Below are positions 1 to 5,297 of a stretch of DNA of 5,297 bases, in pieces; position 1 is the stretch's first letter; the number at the start of each line of letters is the position of its first letter. The DNA comes from an uncultured Lachnospiraceae bacterium. Lineage in GTDB: Bacteria > Bacillota > Clostridia > Lachnospirales > Lachnospiraceae. Position numbers and translations under genes: made by a program. Location of the stretch: assembly GCA_937915975.1 (NCBI GenBank), contig CALGGL010000186.1:1-5297 (forward strand), in the 5' to 3' direction. The notes under the pieces are model-generated. The model was not told the DNA's origin and did not search any database. It was given only the letters and a program-made list of their open reading frames with translations.

Positions 1-108
1 TTCGGACAGCGAAAGGCCTGGCATGGGCAATCAGATAAAAGACGATTTTCTTTGGTGATAATTATATTTTAGGGGCTTTATAAGAAATAAAAGGAGCAAA
101 TAAAGATT

Positions 109-429
109 ATGGGTAAAAGTAAGGTTGTGTTATTACCGCAGACAAAAAGAATATTAGAGCAAATGGGTGACCAGATTAGACTTGCAAGGTTAAGACGTGA
201 CATCTCTGTTGAGTTGGCAGCAGAACGTGCGGGAATAAGCAGGACTACTTTGTGGCAGATAGAAAAGGGTTCACCTTCTGTTGCCATAGGTGCTTACGCA
301 GCGGCACTTCATGCATTAAATAATATGGATAAAGATTTGCTTCTTGTCGCAAAGGATGATGAGCTTGGGAGAAAGCTACAGGATTTGGGACTTGAGACAA
401 AAAGGAGAGCCAGTAAGAAGGAAGATTGA
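109..429 (+). CDS. hipB: HipB-like XRE-family antitoxin
   Basis: This 106-residue protein is a small Cro/CI-type DNA-binding protein. It is likely the antitoxin that binds and restrains the HipA kinase encoded directly downstream, and that represses the operon. The HTH domain spans about residues 19-75. The segment around residues 33-52 (VELAAERAGISRTTLWQIEK) is a classic helix-turn-helix, followed by GSPSVAIGAY, which is typical of HipB-like antitoxins. The C-terminal tail (about 85-106) is Lys/Arg-rich and probably flexible. The ATG at 109 follows an AAGGAG at 91-96, a rather long 12-base spacing. I keep this start because the residues before the HTH (LLPQTKRILEQMG) fit the family, and the next ATG at 163 has no better ribosome site. 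A weak -10-like TATATT lies at 63-68 with no good -35. Nothing supportable as a gene lies in bases 1-108. Repression of its own promoter is expected from the family but not shown here. Confidence 0.9.
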   Translation: MGKSKVVLLPQTKRILEQMGDQIRLARLRRDISVELAAERAGISRTTLWQIEKGSPSVAIGAYAAALHALNNMDKDLLLVAKDDELGRKLQDLGLETKRRASKKED

Positions 430-431
430 TA

Positions 432-1676
432 ATGATTATGGAAAATCAAAAAATAATATATGTATATGAAAATTGGAGCAACAATCATCCAAATATTATA
501 GGAAGATTATATGTTGATACGGCAAAGGGAAAAGAAAACTATTCCTTTGAATATGATTCTTTATGGCTGTTGAATAAAAATAAAAAATATATTTTAGATA
601 CTGATTTGAATCTTTACAGTGGAAGACAATATGCAGCCGTTGATAAAAAAATGTTTGGCATTTTTTCCGATTCGTGCCCTGACAGATGGGGACGGCGACT
701 AATGCAAAGAAGGGAAAATATAATTGCAAAAAAAGAACAAAGGAAACCACGAAGCTTAACTGAAAGTGATTATCTGCTCGGAGTCTATGATGAGTCACGT
801 ATGGGAGCATTGAGATTTTCTTTAAATGAGGGCGGAGACTTTTTATCCAATGATAGAGATTTTGCAACTCCTCCTTGGGTTTCTTTAAGGAAGCTTGAGG
901 CAGCATCACTGGCATATGAAAAGGATGAATCCGGTTTAGATGACAGGTGGATAAGCCAACTTATTGCTCCGGGTTCATCACTTGGAGGTGCAAGACCGAA
1001 GGCATCAGTTGAAGCGACGGATGGCTCTCTTTGGATTGCAAAATTCCCATCAAAAAATGATGAGTATGATATCGGTGCATGGGAGATGGTAGCACATGAG
1101 TTGGCAGTGAAATGTGGACTTAATGTGCCTGAGGCCAAGCTTGAAAAATACAGTAAAAACGGTTCAACTTTTTTAACAAAAAGATTTGACAGGGAGATAA
1201 AAAAGAGAATTCATTTTTCTTCTGCAATGACTATGCTTGGAAGAAATGATGGAGAGGATGGTAGTTATCTTGAAATTGCATCATTTTTGAAAAGTCAGGG
1301 AGCAGCACCTAAAGCTGATTTGAAGGAATTGTGGTGCAGAATAGTTTTTAATATGGCTATTTCAAATACCGATGACCATCTTAGAAATCATGGATTTATA
1401 TTAGAGAAAGAAGGATGGAGACTCTCTCCGATGTATGATGTGAATCCGGTTCCTTATGGTGATTCGTTATCTTTGTACATTGATGAAACTGATAATACTA
1501 TTGATTTGGATTTGGCATTGAGTGTTGCAAATCAGTTCGGATTAAAGCAGGATGAAGCAAAAGAAATAATAGGGAATATATTGAAGGTTGTTTCGGATTA
1601 TAAAGACATAGCCAAAGGTATGGGAATATCACGGGGAAGTATAGAATATATGGAGCGGGCGTTTATGAAACTTTAA
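432..1676 (+). CDS. hipA: HipA-family Ser/Thr kinase toxin
   Basis: This 414-residue protein is a HipA-fold protein kinase, the probable toxin of the pair; in E. coli HipA phosphorylates glutamyl-tRNA synthetase and causes growth arrest. An N-terminal subdomain (about 1-110) precedes the HipA core. By alignment with E. coli HipA by eye, SLGGARPK (183-190) matches the loop holding the autophosphorylated Ser150 (here S183). WIAKFP supplies the ATP-binding lysine (K204). NTDDHLRNHGF supplies catalytic D314 and N319. SPMYDVNP gives the metal-binding D336. All key residues are present, so the enzyme looks active. Length is close to the usual 400-440. The reading frame can be opened at a TTG at 426, ATG 432 or ATG 438. 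I chose 432 because an AAGGAA at 418-423 sits 8 bases upstream. It begins 2 bases after the hipB stop, implying translational coupling. Its target in this organism cannot be told from sequence. Confidence 0.92.
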   Translation: MIMENQKIIYVYENWSNNHPNIIGRLYVDTAKGKENYSFEYDSLWLLNKNKKYILDTDLNLYSGRQYAAVDKKMFGIFSDSCPDRWGRRLMQRRENIIAKKEQRKPRSLTESDYLLGVYDESRMGALRFSLNEGGDFLSNDRDFATPPWVSLRKLEAASLAYEKDESGLDDRWISQLIAPGSSLGGARPKASVEATDGSLWIAKFPSKNDEYDIGAWEMVAHELAVKCGLNVPEAKLEKYSKNGSTFLTKRFDREIKKRIHFSSAMTMLGRNDGEDGSYLEIASFLKSQGAAPKADLKELWCRIVFNMAISNTDDHLRNHGFILEKEGWRLSPMYDVNPVPYGDSLSLYIDETDNTIDLDLALSVANQFGLKQDEAKEIIGNILKVVSDYKDIAKGMGISRGSIEYMERAFMKL

Positions 1677-1687
1677 TAACAAGGCGT

Positions 1688-2125
1688 TTACCCCAATGGC
1701 GCTTCATTATATTTGTCTAGAAGTAAATTAGTATCAATAACAGTTGCGTGTTGATTGATAGCGACTGAGATAATGATATCACGGCGGTTCTTCGGATAAA
1801 GAGGAGCCGCCTGATTTAATTCTAAAGCTCTTGTTGTCTCACTCATTGATAAACCTGCACCAATACATAATCTAAGTACTTTATCGCGGCTTGGATTGCG
1901 AGAACCTTTAAATATCTGATAATAATATGATTTTTCTATTCCACTCAGAGTAATAAGCTCGGAGTCTGTGAGGCATTTTACAGCAGGAAGTGAACGAAAA
2001 TATTCTGTAAAGCTTTTATAGCTATCTGTTACTTTAGGATTATTCATAAATTTTTCCATAGCTTTGGTATCGTCTATCTTTGAAAGTATGTCCGTAAGTT
2101 TTTTAGTGGTTGATTCATCTATCAT
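1688..2125 (-). CDS. HTH regulator paired with the divergent Ser/Thr kinase
   Basis: This 145-residue cytoplasmic protein has a variable, charged N-terminus (1-40), a central helix-turn-helix (about 52-82) and a C-terminal helical segment (about 85-140). The HTH contains LSGIEKSYYYQIFKGSRNPSRD, with the recognition helix around SYYYQIF. The C-terminal part carries APLYPKNRRDIIISVAIN. I recognise this layout (YQIF-G-R-PSRDK, then LYPK-RRD) as one that recurs in Clostridia beside genes for Ser/Thr protein kinases; no formal family name is claimed. The frame opens at an ATG at 2155, but the ATG at 2125 is preceded by a strong GAGGAGG (2131-2137) five bases away, so I start there. It diverges from the kinase gene and shares its control region, so it may regulate both genes and might be phosphorylated by the kinase (inference). 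It ends 11 bases from the convergent hipA. Confidence 0.82.
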   Translation of the reverse strand: MIDESTTKKLTDILSKIDDTKAMEKFMNNPKVTDSYKSFTEYFRSLPAVKCLTDSELITLSGIEKSYYYQIFKGSRNPSRDKVLRLCIGAGLSMSETTRALELNQAAPLYPKNRRDIIISVAINQHATVIDTNLLLDKYNEAPLG

Positions 2126-2130
2126 AGCTT

Positions 2131-2137
2131 CCTCCTC
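2131..2137 (-). promoter_or_regulatory. Strong ribosome binding site deciding the HTH gene start
   Basis: On the minus strand the sequence reads GAGGAGG, then five bases, then ATG (2125). It is a near-perfect anti-16S match at normal spacing. The upstream in-frame ATG at 2155 has no such site, so the ten extra residues it would add are unlikely to be translated. Confidence 0.75.
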
Positions 2138-2179
2138 TTGAAAGTGAAATATCATTGTGATAATTTATATCTGTAGTTG

Positions 2180-2208
2180 ATAATATATGAATGTTATAAT
2201 TAATTCAA
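2180..2208 (-). promoter_or_regulatory. Promoter of the HTH regulator gene
   Basis: Read on the minus strand, TTGAAT (2208-2203) and TATTAT (2185-2180) are separated by exactly 17 bases. Each hexamer differs only slightly from the sigma-A consensus. Transcription would start near 2173 and give a leader of about 48 bases before the ATG at 2125. The -35 lies inside a perfect palindrome. Confidence 0.55.
2192..2200 (+). promoter_or_regulatory. Extended -10 promoter of the kinase gene
   Basis: TGTTATAAT is a perfect extended -10 (TG-N-TATAAT). No good -35 is found at 16-18 bases upstream, which extended -10 promoters can tolerate. Transcription would start near 2207, leaving about 57 bases to the ATG at 2264. 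This argues against the in-frame TTG at 2210 as the translation start. The element overlaps the opposing HTH-gene promoter, so polymerase probably cannot occupy both at once. Confidence 0.6.
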
Positions 2209-2216
2209 GTTGAATT
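2202..2216. promoter_or_regulatory. Perfect palindrome, putative operator
   Basis: AATTCAA-G-TTGAATT is a perfect inverted repeat with 7-base arms and a 1-base centre. It covers the -35 of the minus-strand promoter and the expected transcription start of the kinase gene. A dimeric HTH protein bound here would block both. The neighbouring HTH regulator is the obvious candidate, but no binding evidence exists and AT-rich palindromes can arise by chance. Confidence 0.45.
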
Positions 2217-2263
2217 TTATAAATAATTTATCAGAAATTTCTATAAAAGATTTGGGGAGACTT

Positions 2264-4189
2264 ATGGATAAAAGTGAAAACATGTCCAGACTTGAGGAAA
2301 TATGTGAGGGAGCTTTATATCAAGAGATTAAACAGTTAAAGGACGGAAAAAGTATAGTTATGGATATGGAAACGGAGAAACTATACTATAGAAAAGAGCT
2401 TTCTGTTTATAATCTTGCTGTATTTGATTATATAAAGAATAATAAATGTAAGTGGCTTCCGGAGATTAAGGTTTTTTGGGAGGAATCAGACAAGCTTGTT
2501 TGCATAGAGGAATTTATTCAGGGTAAAACCTTGGAAGAATATCTTTTCGAGCGTCCTACATTTGAGGAACGAAAAAGGATTCTTCTTTCTGTTTGTGATG
2601 GAATAATATTTTTGCATTCGGCAAATCCGCCAATAATTCACAGAGACATAAAAGCTTCCAATATAATGATAACAGATGATGGAAGAGTAAAGATAATTGA
2701 CTATGACGCAGCAAAACAATTTCTTGTTAATAAGAGCAAGGATACAGTGCTGATGGGAACACAGGGTATTGCTGCACCGGAGCAGTACGGCTTTGGACAG
2801 TCTGATGAAAGAACAGATATATATGCAATGGGCAAGCTGATAGAAAAGGTGTTACCTGACGTCAGAGAAGCCGAAAGGGTTGTAATAAAAGCTACAAGAA
2901 TAGAACCGGATTTAAGATATGATGATATGTATGAGTTGAAAAAACAGATAGAAAAACTGTGGGATCCTGCTATAAGTAAAAGTTTGCGAAGAAAAATGAC
3001 CTTTGAAAATGTCGTAAAAAGCAAAACATTTAAACGGGGAACTGCAATTTCTATTATAAGCATAGTTTTTGTGATTTGCATTTTTTTTGGAATAAAATTA
3101 TTTATAACATATATATATCCGACTCAGTTTATATATAAGCCTGCATATGAGCGTGGTGTAAAAGCTATGGAAAATGAGGATTACAAGGCAGCAATAGATG
3201 AGTTTGAAGAATGTGAGGGTTATAAGGATAGTGAAGAGCTTTCTGAAAAATGTAATAATATAATATCTTATGAAAGTCGCAAAGCAGATGCATTGGATAA
3301 AATAGATGTTTTTTGGACAACAAAAACTACGGATGATTTGGAGAAGGCTTTAATTGCGATAAAACTAATACCTGAATGTGAGGATAGGGACGATGTGGGA
3401 GAAATGTTTCAATCCTTTTGTAAAGAGGTAGAAGAATATATCGAAACATGCATAGAAGAATATAATTGGGATAAAGCAAAAGCTATGTATGTGGCTTTGT
3501 ATAATTGCGGATATCTGGAAGCAAGGGATGGTGATAAGGAGGTTGTATATCACCAGGCAGAATATAATGTTGAACGAGAAAAATATATGTATGCATATGA
3601 TTATTTTAGCACAATATCAGGCTATAGGGATGCAGATGACAGAGCGATGGAATGTGAATATCTGTATGGGCTTAAGTGTATAGAAGATGGGGATTATACA
3701 AAAGCTGTCGATGCATTTGAAATGATACCAGGATATAATGATGCAGATGAAAAACGACTTTTAGCAATGTATGGGTATTGCGATAAAATGAAAGAAAAAA
3801 GAGACTTAACCGCTAAAAAATATATGGATATTTTATTGGCAGAAAATTATGCGGGAGCACAAGAATTATCAGAAGTTCTTTATGCATGGCATGCAAAAAT
3901 TACGCTATTAAATGGTGGATGGTCCGGCAATACGAGAAGTATAAGTATAAATGTCAAGGTAACCGGTGGACCATTTCTTGAAAAGGCTAAGATAACTGTG
4001 AAGGTATATGATGAAAATGATAAACTTGATTTTGAAGAGACAAAAGAAGATGTTGTAATTGACAGTGTAACGAAGATGAGATATTCCTATGCTTATAGTA
4101 AAGGTGAATTAAGTGAAAGAACCTTTTCTGTCTATGTATACGATGGAGATGGCAACTTAATAGGAAGCACAACACATTATGCAAATTAA
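2264..4189 (+). CDS. Transmembrane Hanks-type Ser/Thr protein kinase with extracellular repeats
   Basis: This 641-residue membrane kinase probably senses an external signal and phosphorylates cytoplasmic Ser/Thr residues. The kinase domain (about 1-235) has the N-lobe lysine in YYRKEL (K44), the catalytic loop HRDIKASN (D128, N133), DYD in place of DFG (D146 kept), and AAPEQYG (P172, E173). No GxGxxG loop is visible in the N-lobe. A single membrane span lies at about 261-284. Outside follow degenerate TPR-like repeats ending in GY-D motifs: EGYKDSEE (unit from about 294), SGYRDADD (about 430-464) and PGYNDADE (about 466-505). A beta-rich C-terminal domain covers about 543-641. The ATG at 2264 is chosen over an in-frame TTG at 2210 because GGGGAG (2254-2259) precedes it and the TTG lies at the predicted transcript start. 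There are no PASTA repeats, so it is not a PknB/PrkC orthologue by architecture. Target and ligand are unknown. Confidence 0.88.
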   Translation: MDKSENMSRLEEICEGALYQEIKQLKDGKSIVMDMETEKLYYRKELSVYNLAVFDYIKNNKCKWLPEIKVFWEESDKLVCIEEFIQGKTLEEYLFERPTFEERKRILLSVCDGIIFLHSANPPIIHRDIKASNIMITDDGRVKIIDYDAAKQFLVNKSKDTVLMGTQGIAAPEQYGFGQSDERTDIYAMGKLIEKVLPDVREAERVVIKATRIEPDLRYDDMYELKKQIEKLWDPAISKSLRRKMTFENVVKSKTFKRGTAISIISIVFVICIFFGIKLFITYIYPTQFIYKPAYERGVKAMENEDYKAAIDEFEECEGYKDSEELSEKCNNIISYESRKADALDKIDVFWTTKTTDDLEKALIAIKLIPECEDRDDVGEMFQSFCKEVEEYIETCIEEYNWDKAKAMYVALYNCGYLEARDGDKEVVYHQAEYNVEREKYMYAYDYFSTISGYRDADDRAMECEYLYGLKCIEDGDYTKAVDAFEMIPGYNDADEKRLLAMYGYCDKMKEKRDLTAKKYMDILLAENYAGAQELSEVLYAWHAKITLLNGGWSGNTRSISINVKVTGGPFLEKAKITVKVYDENDKLDFEETKEDVVIDSVTKMRYSYAYSKGELSERTFSVYVYDGDGNLIGSTTHYAN

Positions 4190-4193
4190 TGTA

Positions 4194-4210
4194 GTGGGCA
4201 GCGAGCCCAC
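4194..4210 (+). other. Short GC-rich stem-loop after the kinase gene
   Basis: GTGGGC-AGCGA-GCCCAC forms a perfect 6-bp, GC-rich hairpin with a 5-base loop, starting 4 bases after the kinase stop codon. No T-tract follows, so it is not a canonical terminator. It may protect the mRNA 3' end or act with the next hairpin. Confidence 0.5.
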
Positions 4211-4231
4211 CAATTCAGATAAAAATTAATA

Positions 4232-4237
4232 TATAAT
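4232..4237 (+). promoter_or_regulatory. Possible -10 of the small membrane protein gene
   Basis: A consensus TATAAT lies at the left foot of the terminator stem. No convincing -35 is present at 16-18 bases upstream. If used, transcription would begin near 4244, so the transcript would lack most of the left stem arm and escape the terminator. The assignment is weak because AT-rich DNA offers many chance matches. Confidence 0.3.
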
Positions 4238-4273
4238 GCTTATAGGGTTAAATCTATAGGCATTATTTTTTTT
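4233..4273 (+). terminator. Intrinsic terminator of the kinase gene
   Basis: ATAATGCTTATAG (4233-4245) pairs with CTATAGGCATTAT (4254-4266) in a 13-bp stem with one wobble pair and an 8-base loop. A run of eight Ts (4266-4273) follows. This is a canonical Rho-independent layout on the + strand, about 44 bases after the kinase stop. It should separate the kinase transcript from the following small gene. Confidence 0.8.
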
Positions 4274-4304
4274 ATAAACGATGAAAAATAAGGAGAGTGA
4301 TACT

Positions 4305-4742
4305 ATGCTTGGAGTGATTTTTTTACTATTTTTACTTGTTGTTATGATGTCAATATCACCAATTTTTGGTGTGTTTCTTATTGGCTTTATAGTTGTAGCG
4401 GCTATATATTCTTTTGTGGGCAAAAATGCAGGAAACTCAAAAATTAATGAAAATGGGGAAACATTAAATTATGAAAATAACAAAGGGAAAACCGGTAATA
4501 AGAAAGGCATAGCCAGTGCAATTGCAGTTATATCTGTAATTGTAGTACTTATAGTTGTGATTGTAGGTTTGTCATCTGGTTCAAGTCCGTCTGGTGGAAG
4601 CTCAAAAACCTGTCAGTCATGTCATAGGGAATACACAGATTCAACTAATAAAAATTATATAAGACATACAAATATGTGCAGACTTTGTTACAGAAATTAT
4701 TGTTATGCTATAGGACAAACACCATCAAATTATGACAAGTGA
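4305..4742 (+). CDS. Small membrane protein with C-terminal zinc-ribbon-like cysteine module
   Basis: I do not recognise this 145-residue protein as a named family. The N-terminus holds a hydrophobic hairpin of two short membrane spans (about 2-18 and 20-38, split by SISP). A polar, Asn/Lys-rich linker (39-67) follows, then a third span (about 69-90, very rich in Ile and Val). A Ser/Gly linker (90-101) leads to a cysteine module: CQSC (103-106) and CRLC (125-128), 18 residues apart, plus C133. Two CxxC knuckles suggest a structural zinc site. The start at 4305 has AAGGAG at 4290-4295, nine bases upstream. An earlier in-frame ATG at 4281 lies upstream of that site and only 7 bases after the terminator T-tract, so I reject it. 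With the N-terminus inside, the zinc module would be extracellular (inference). It follows the membrane kinase but is separated by a terminator, so a shared role is only suggested. Confidence 0.72.
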   Translation: MLGVIFLLFLLVVMMSISPIFGVFLIGFIVVAAIYSFVGKNAGNSKINENGETLNYENNKGKTGNKKGIASAIAVISVIVVLIVVIVGLSSGSSPSGGSSKTCQSCHREYTDSTNKNYIRHTNMCRLCYRNYCYAIGQTPSNYDK

Positions 4743-4749
4743 AATCAAT

Positions 4750-4974
4750 TCAATTAGTGGTATGTTTCTGCTTCTCAGATGTAATGCCAAGAAGATAATC
4801 TGCGGACACATTATATAGTTCGCATAGTTTTAAAAGGTGATGGATAGGAAGCTCATTTGCACCACGCTCATATCTTGCATACATTGTTTGTGAAGTGCCC
4901 AGTATGTGAGCAACATACTTTTGGGTGTAGTCAGAATCTTCACGCAAATCACGCATTCTTCTTATATAATCCAT
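4750..4974 (-). CDS. Small XRE-family HTH transcriptional regulator
   Basis: This 74-residue protein is essentially a single HTH_3 (Cro/CI) domain. The segment QKYVAHILGTSQTMYARYER (18-37) is the helix-turn-helix, followed by the stabilising helices ELPIHHLLKLCELYNVSADYLLG, typical of SinR- or phage-repressor-like proteins. The short polar tail (64-74) carries no partner domain. The ATG at 4974 is preceded by AAGGAG (plus-strand 4986-4991) with 11 bases between. A -10-like TATAAT lies at 5021-5016, overlapping the stop of the upstream ABC fragment, so it likely has its own promoter. It converges on the small membrane protein gene with only 7 bases between stop codons and no clear terminator. 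The target is unknown; it may control itself or a neighbour outside the window. Confidence 0.85.
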   Translation of the reverse strand: MDYIRRMRDLREDSDYTQKYVAHILGTSQTMYARYERGANELPIHHLLKLCELYNVSADYLLGITSEKQKHTTN

Positions 4975-5015
4975 AGGCGGGATCTCTCCTTATTTGAATA
5001 TTAATAATTAAGAAT

Positions 5016-5021
5016 ATTATA
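5016..5021 (-). promoter_or_regulatory. Possible -10 of the small XRE gene
   Basis: On the minus strand TATAAT overlaps the TAA stop of the broken ABC gene. The expected start near 5009 leaves about 35 bases to the ATG at 4974. The -35 region 17 bases upstream (CAATAG) is poor, so the call is tentative. Confidence 0.4.
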
Positions 5022-5297
5022 TGTAGTAAAATTGTTTACTATTGAATTTAGTAAATATATTAAGTGGTAAGTCATTAATTTTATTAAGCATGCCTACTTC
5101 TTTGAGACATTTTTTTACTCGTTCATCATCAATCATTTCAGATGGACATGCAGAAACAATTTCTCGTATTGTATAAGGCATAATATTAATATCTTGAAAC
5201 AAGCACGAAAACGTCCCCCTCCATTTGTTAAAATTTTCAGAATTACTTTCTGCTTTTTGTTTTAAATTTACATCTTCTGTAACATAAATAGTAGCAC
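5017..5297 (-). pseudogene. Truncated ABC-transporter ATPase fragment (runs off the window)
   Basis: The minus-strand frame is open from the window edge to a TAA at 5017-5019, giving 92 visible residues with no start inside the window. The segment SCLFQDINIMPYTIREI is the Q-loop region of an ABC ATPase of the exporter type (compare FQDF-L-P-TIRENI). The following helical subdomain ends with VGMLNKINDLPLNIFTKF, which matches the stretch before the signature motif. The protein then stops after KQFYYI, where the LSGGQ signature should begin. The signature, Walker B, D-loop and H-loop are absent, and the other two minus-strand frames downstream show no such motifs, so this is not a single frameshift. 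Upstream, ATIYV would follow Walker A, which lies off-window. Without the signature the ATPase cannot work normally, so I call it a remnant. A deletion or insertion event near 5017-5060 would explain it. Whether the rest of the gene is intact cannot be seen. Confidence 0.6.

Noticed and set aside
1..69. Frame 1 is open from the left edge to a stop at 69 (FGQRKAWHGQSDKRRF...).
   Set aside because: Only 23 residues are visible, all three frames are similarly open for part of this stretch, and no family is recognisable.
496..1138. Two minus-strand open frames (496-915 and 785-1138) lie inside hipA.
   Set aside because: They lie wholly within a well-supported gene, have no recognisable domains and look like chance frames.
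1677..1702. AAGGCG and CGCTT between hipA and the HTH gene could form a terminator hairpin.
   Set aside because: The stem is only about 5 bp with a bulge and a 13-base loop, and no T-tract follows.
2210..2263. A TTG at 2210 could extend the kinase by 18 residues.
   Set aside because: It lies about 3 bases from the predicted transcription start and has no ribosome site, while the ATG at 2264 has GGGGAG upstream.
4226..4423. A minus-strand open frame overlaps the terminator and the start of the small membrane gene.
   Set aside because: No ribosome site or domain is visible, and it opposes a gene with a good ribosome site and clear membrane spans.
4611..4626. CQSCH in the small membrane protein resembles a CxxCH cytochrome c haem site.
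   Set aside because: A second CxxC (CRLC) follows 18 residues later, as in a zinc ribbon, and there is no clear distal methionine or cytochrome c fold.

Overview
The window looks like a chromosomal accessory region of an AT-rich, low-GC Gram-positive bacterium, most probably a Lachnospiraceae-type Clostridium relative. This is inferred from the strong AGGAGG-type ribosome binding sites, the AT-rich codon use, and a membrane Ser/Thr kinase and YQIF-type HTH regulator of kinds I associate with Clostridia. No database search was possible.

Layout from left to right. (1) Bases 1-108 are a short leader with no supportable gene. (2) A hipB-hipA-type toxin-antitoxin pair (109-429 and 432-1676, + strand) is separated by 2 bases. 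(3) A helix-turn-helix regulator (1688-2125, - strand) converges on hipA and diverges from a 641-residue transmembrane Ser/Thr protein kinase (2264-4189, + strand). The two promoters of this pair interleave between 2180 and 2208, beside a perfect 15-bp palindrome. (4) A small stem-loop and a strong intrinsic terminator (4233-4273) follow the kinase. (5) A small membrane protein with a C-terminal four-cysteine, zinc-ribbon-like module lies at 4305-4742 (+). (6) A short XRE repressor (4750-4974, - strand) converges on it. (7) At the right edge is the 3' part of an ABC-transporter ATPase gene (5017-5297, - strand, running off the window) that stops just before its signature motif and so looks broken.

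How the genes may work together. The hipBA pair should be a self-contained, autoregulated module: a DNA-binding antitoxin plus a HipA-fold kinase toxin. The most interesting unit is regulator, kinase and perhaps the zinc-ribbon membrane protein. The kinase has a cytoplasmic Hanks-type catalytic domain, one membrane span, an extracellular array of degenerate TPR-like 'GY-D' repeats and a C-terminal beta-rich domain. Its divergently encoded HTH partner is well placed to control both promoters and could be a phosphorylation target. That link is inference from gene arrangement, not shown by the sequence. Two unrelated protein kinases, each next to its own HTH partner, and a decayed transporter gene give the region the look of accessory DNA.
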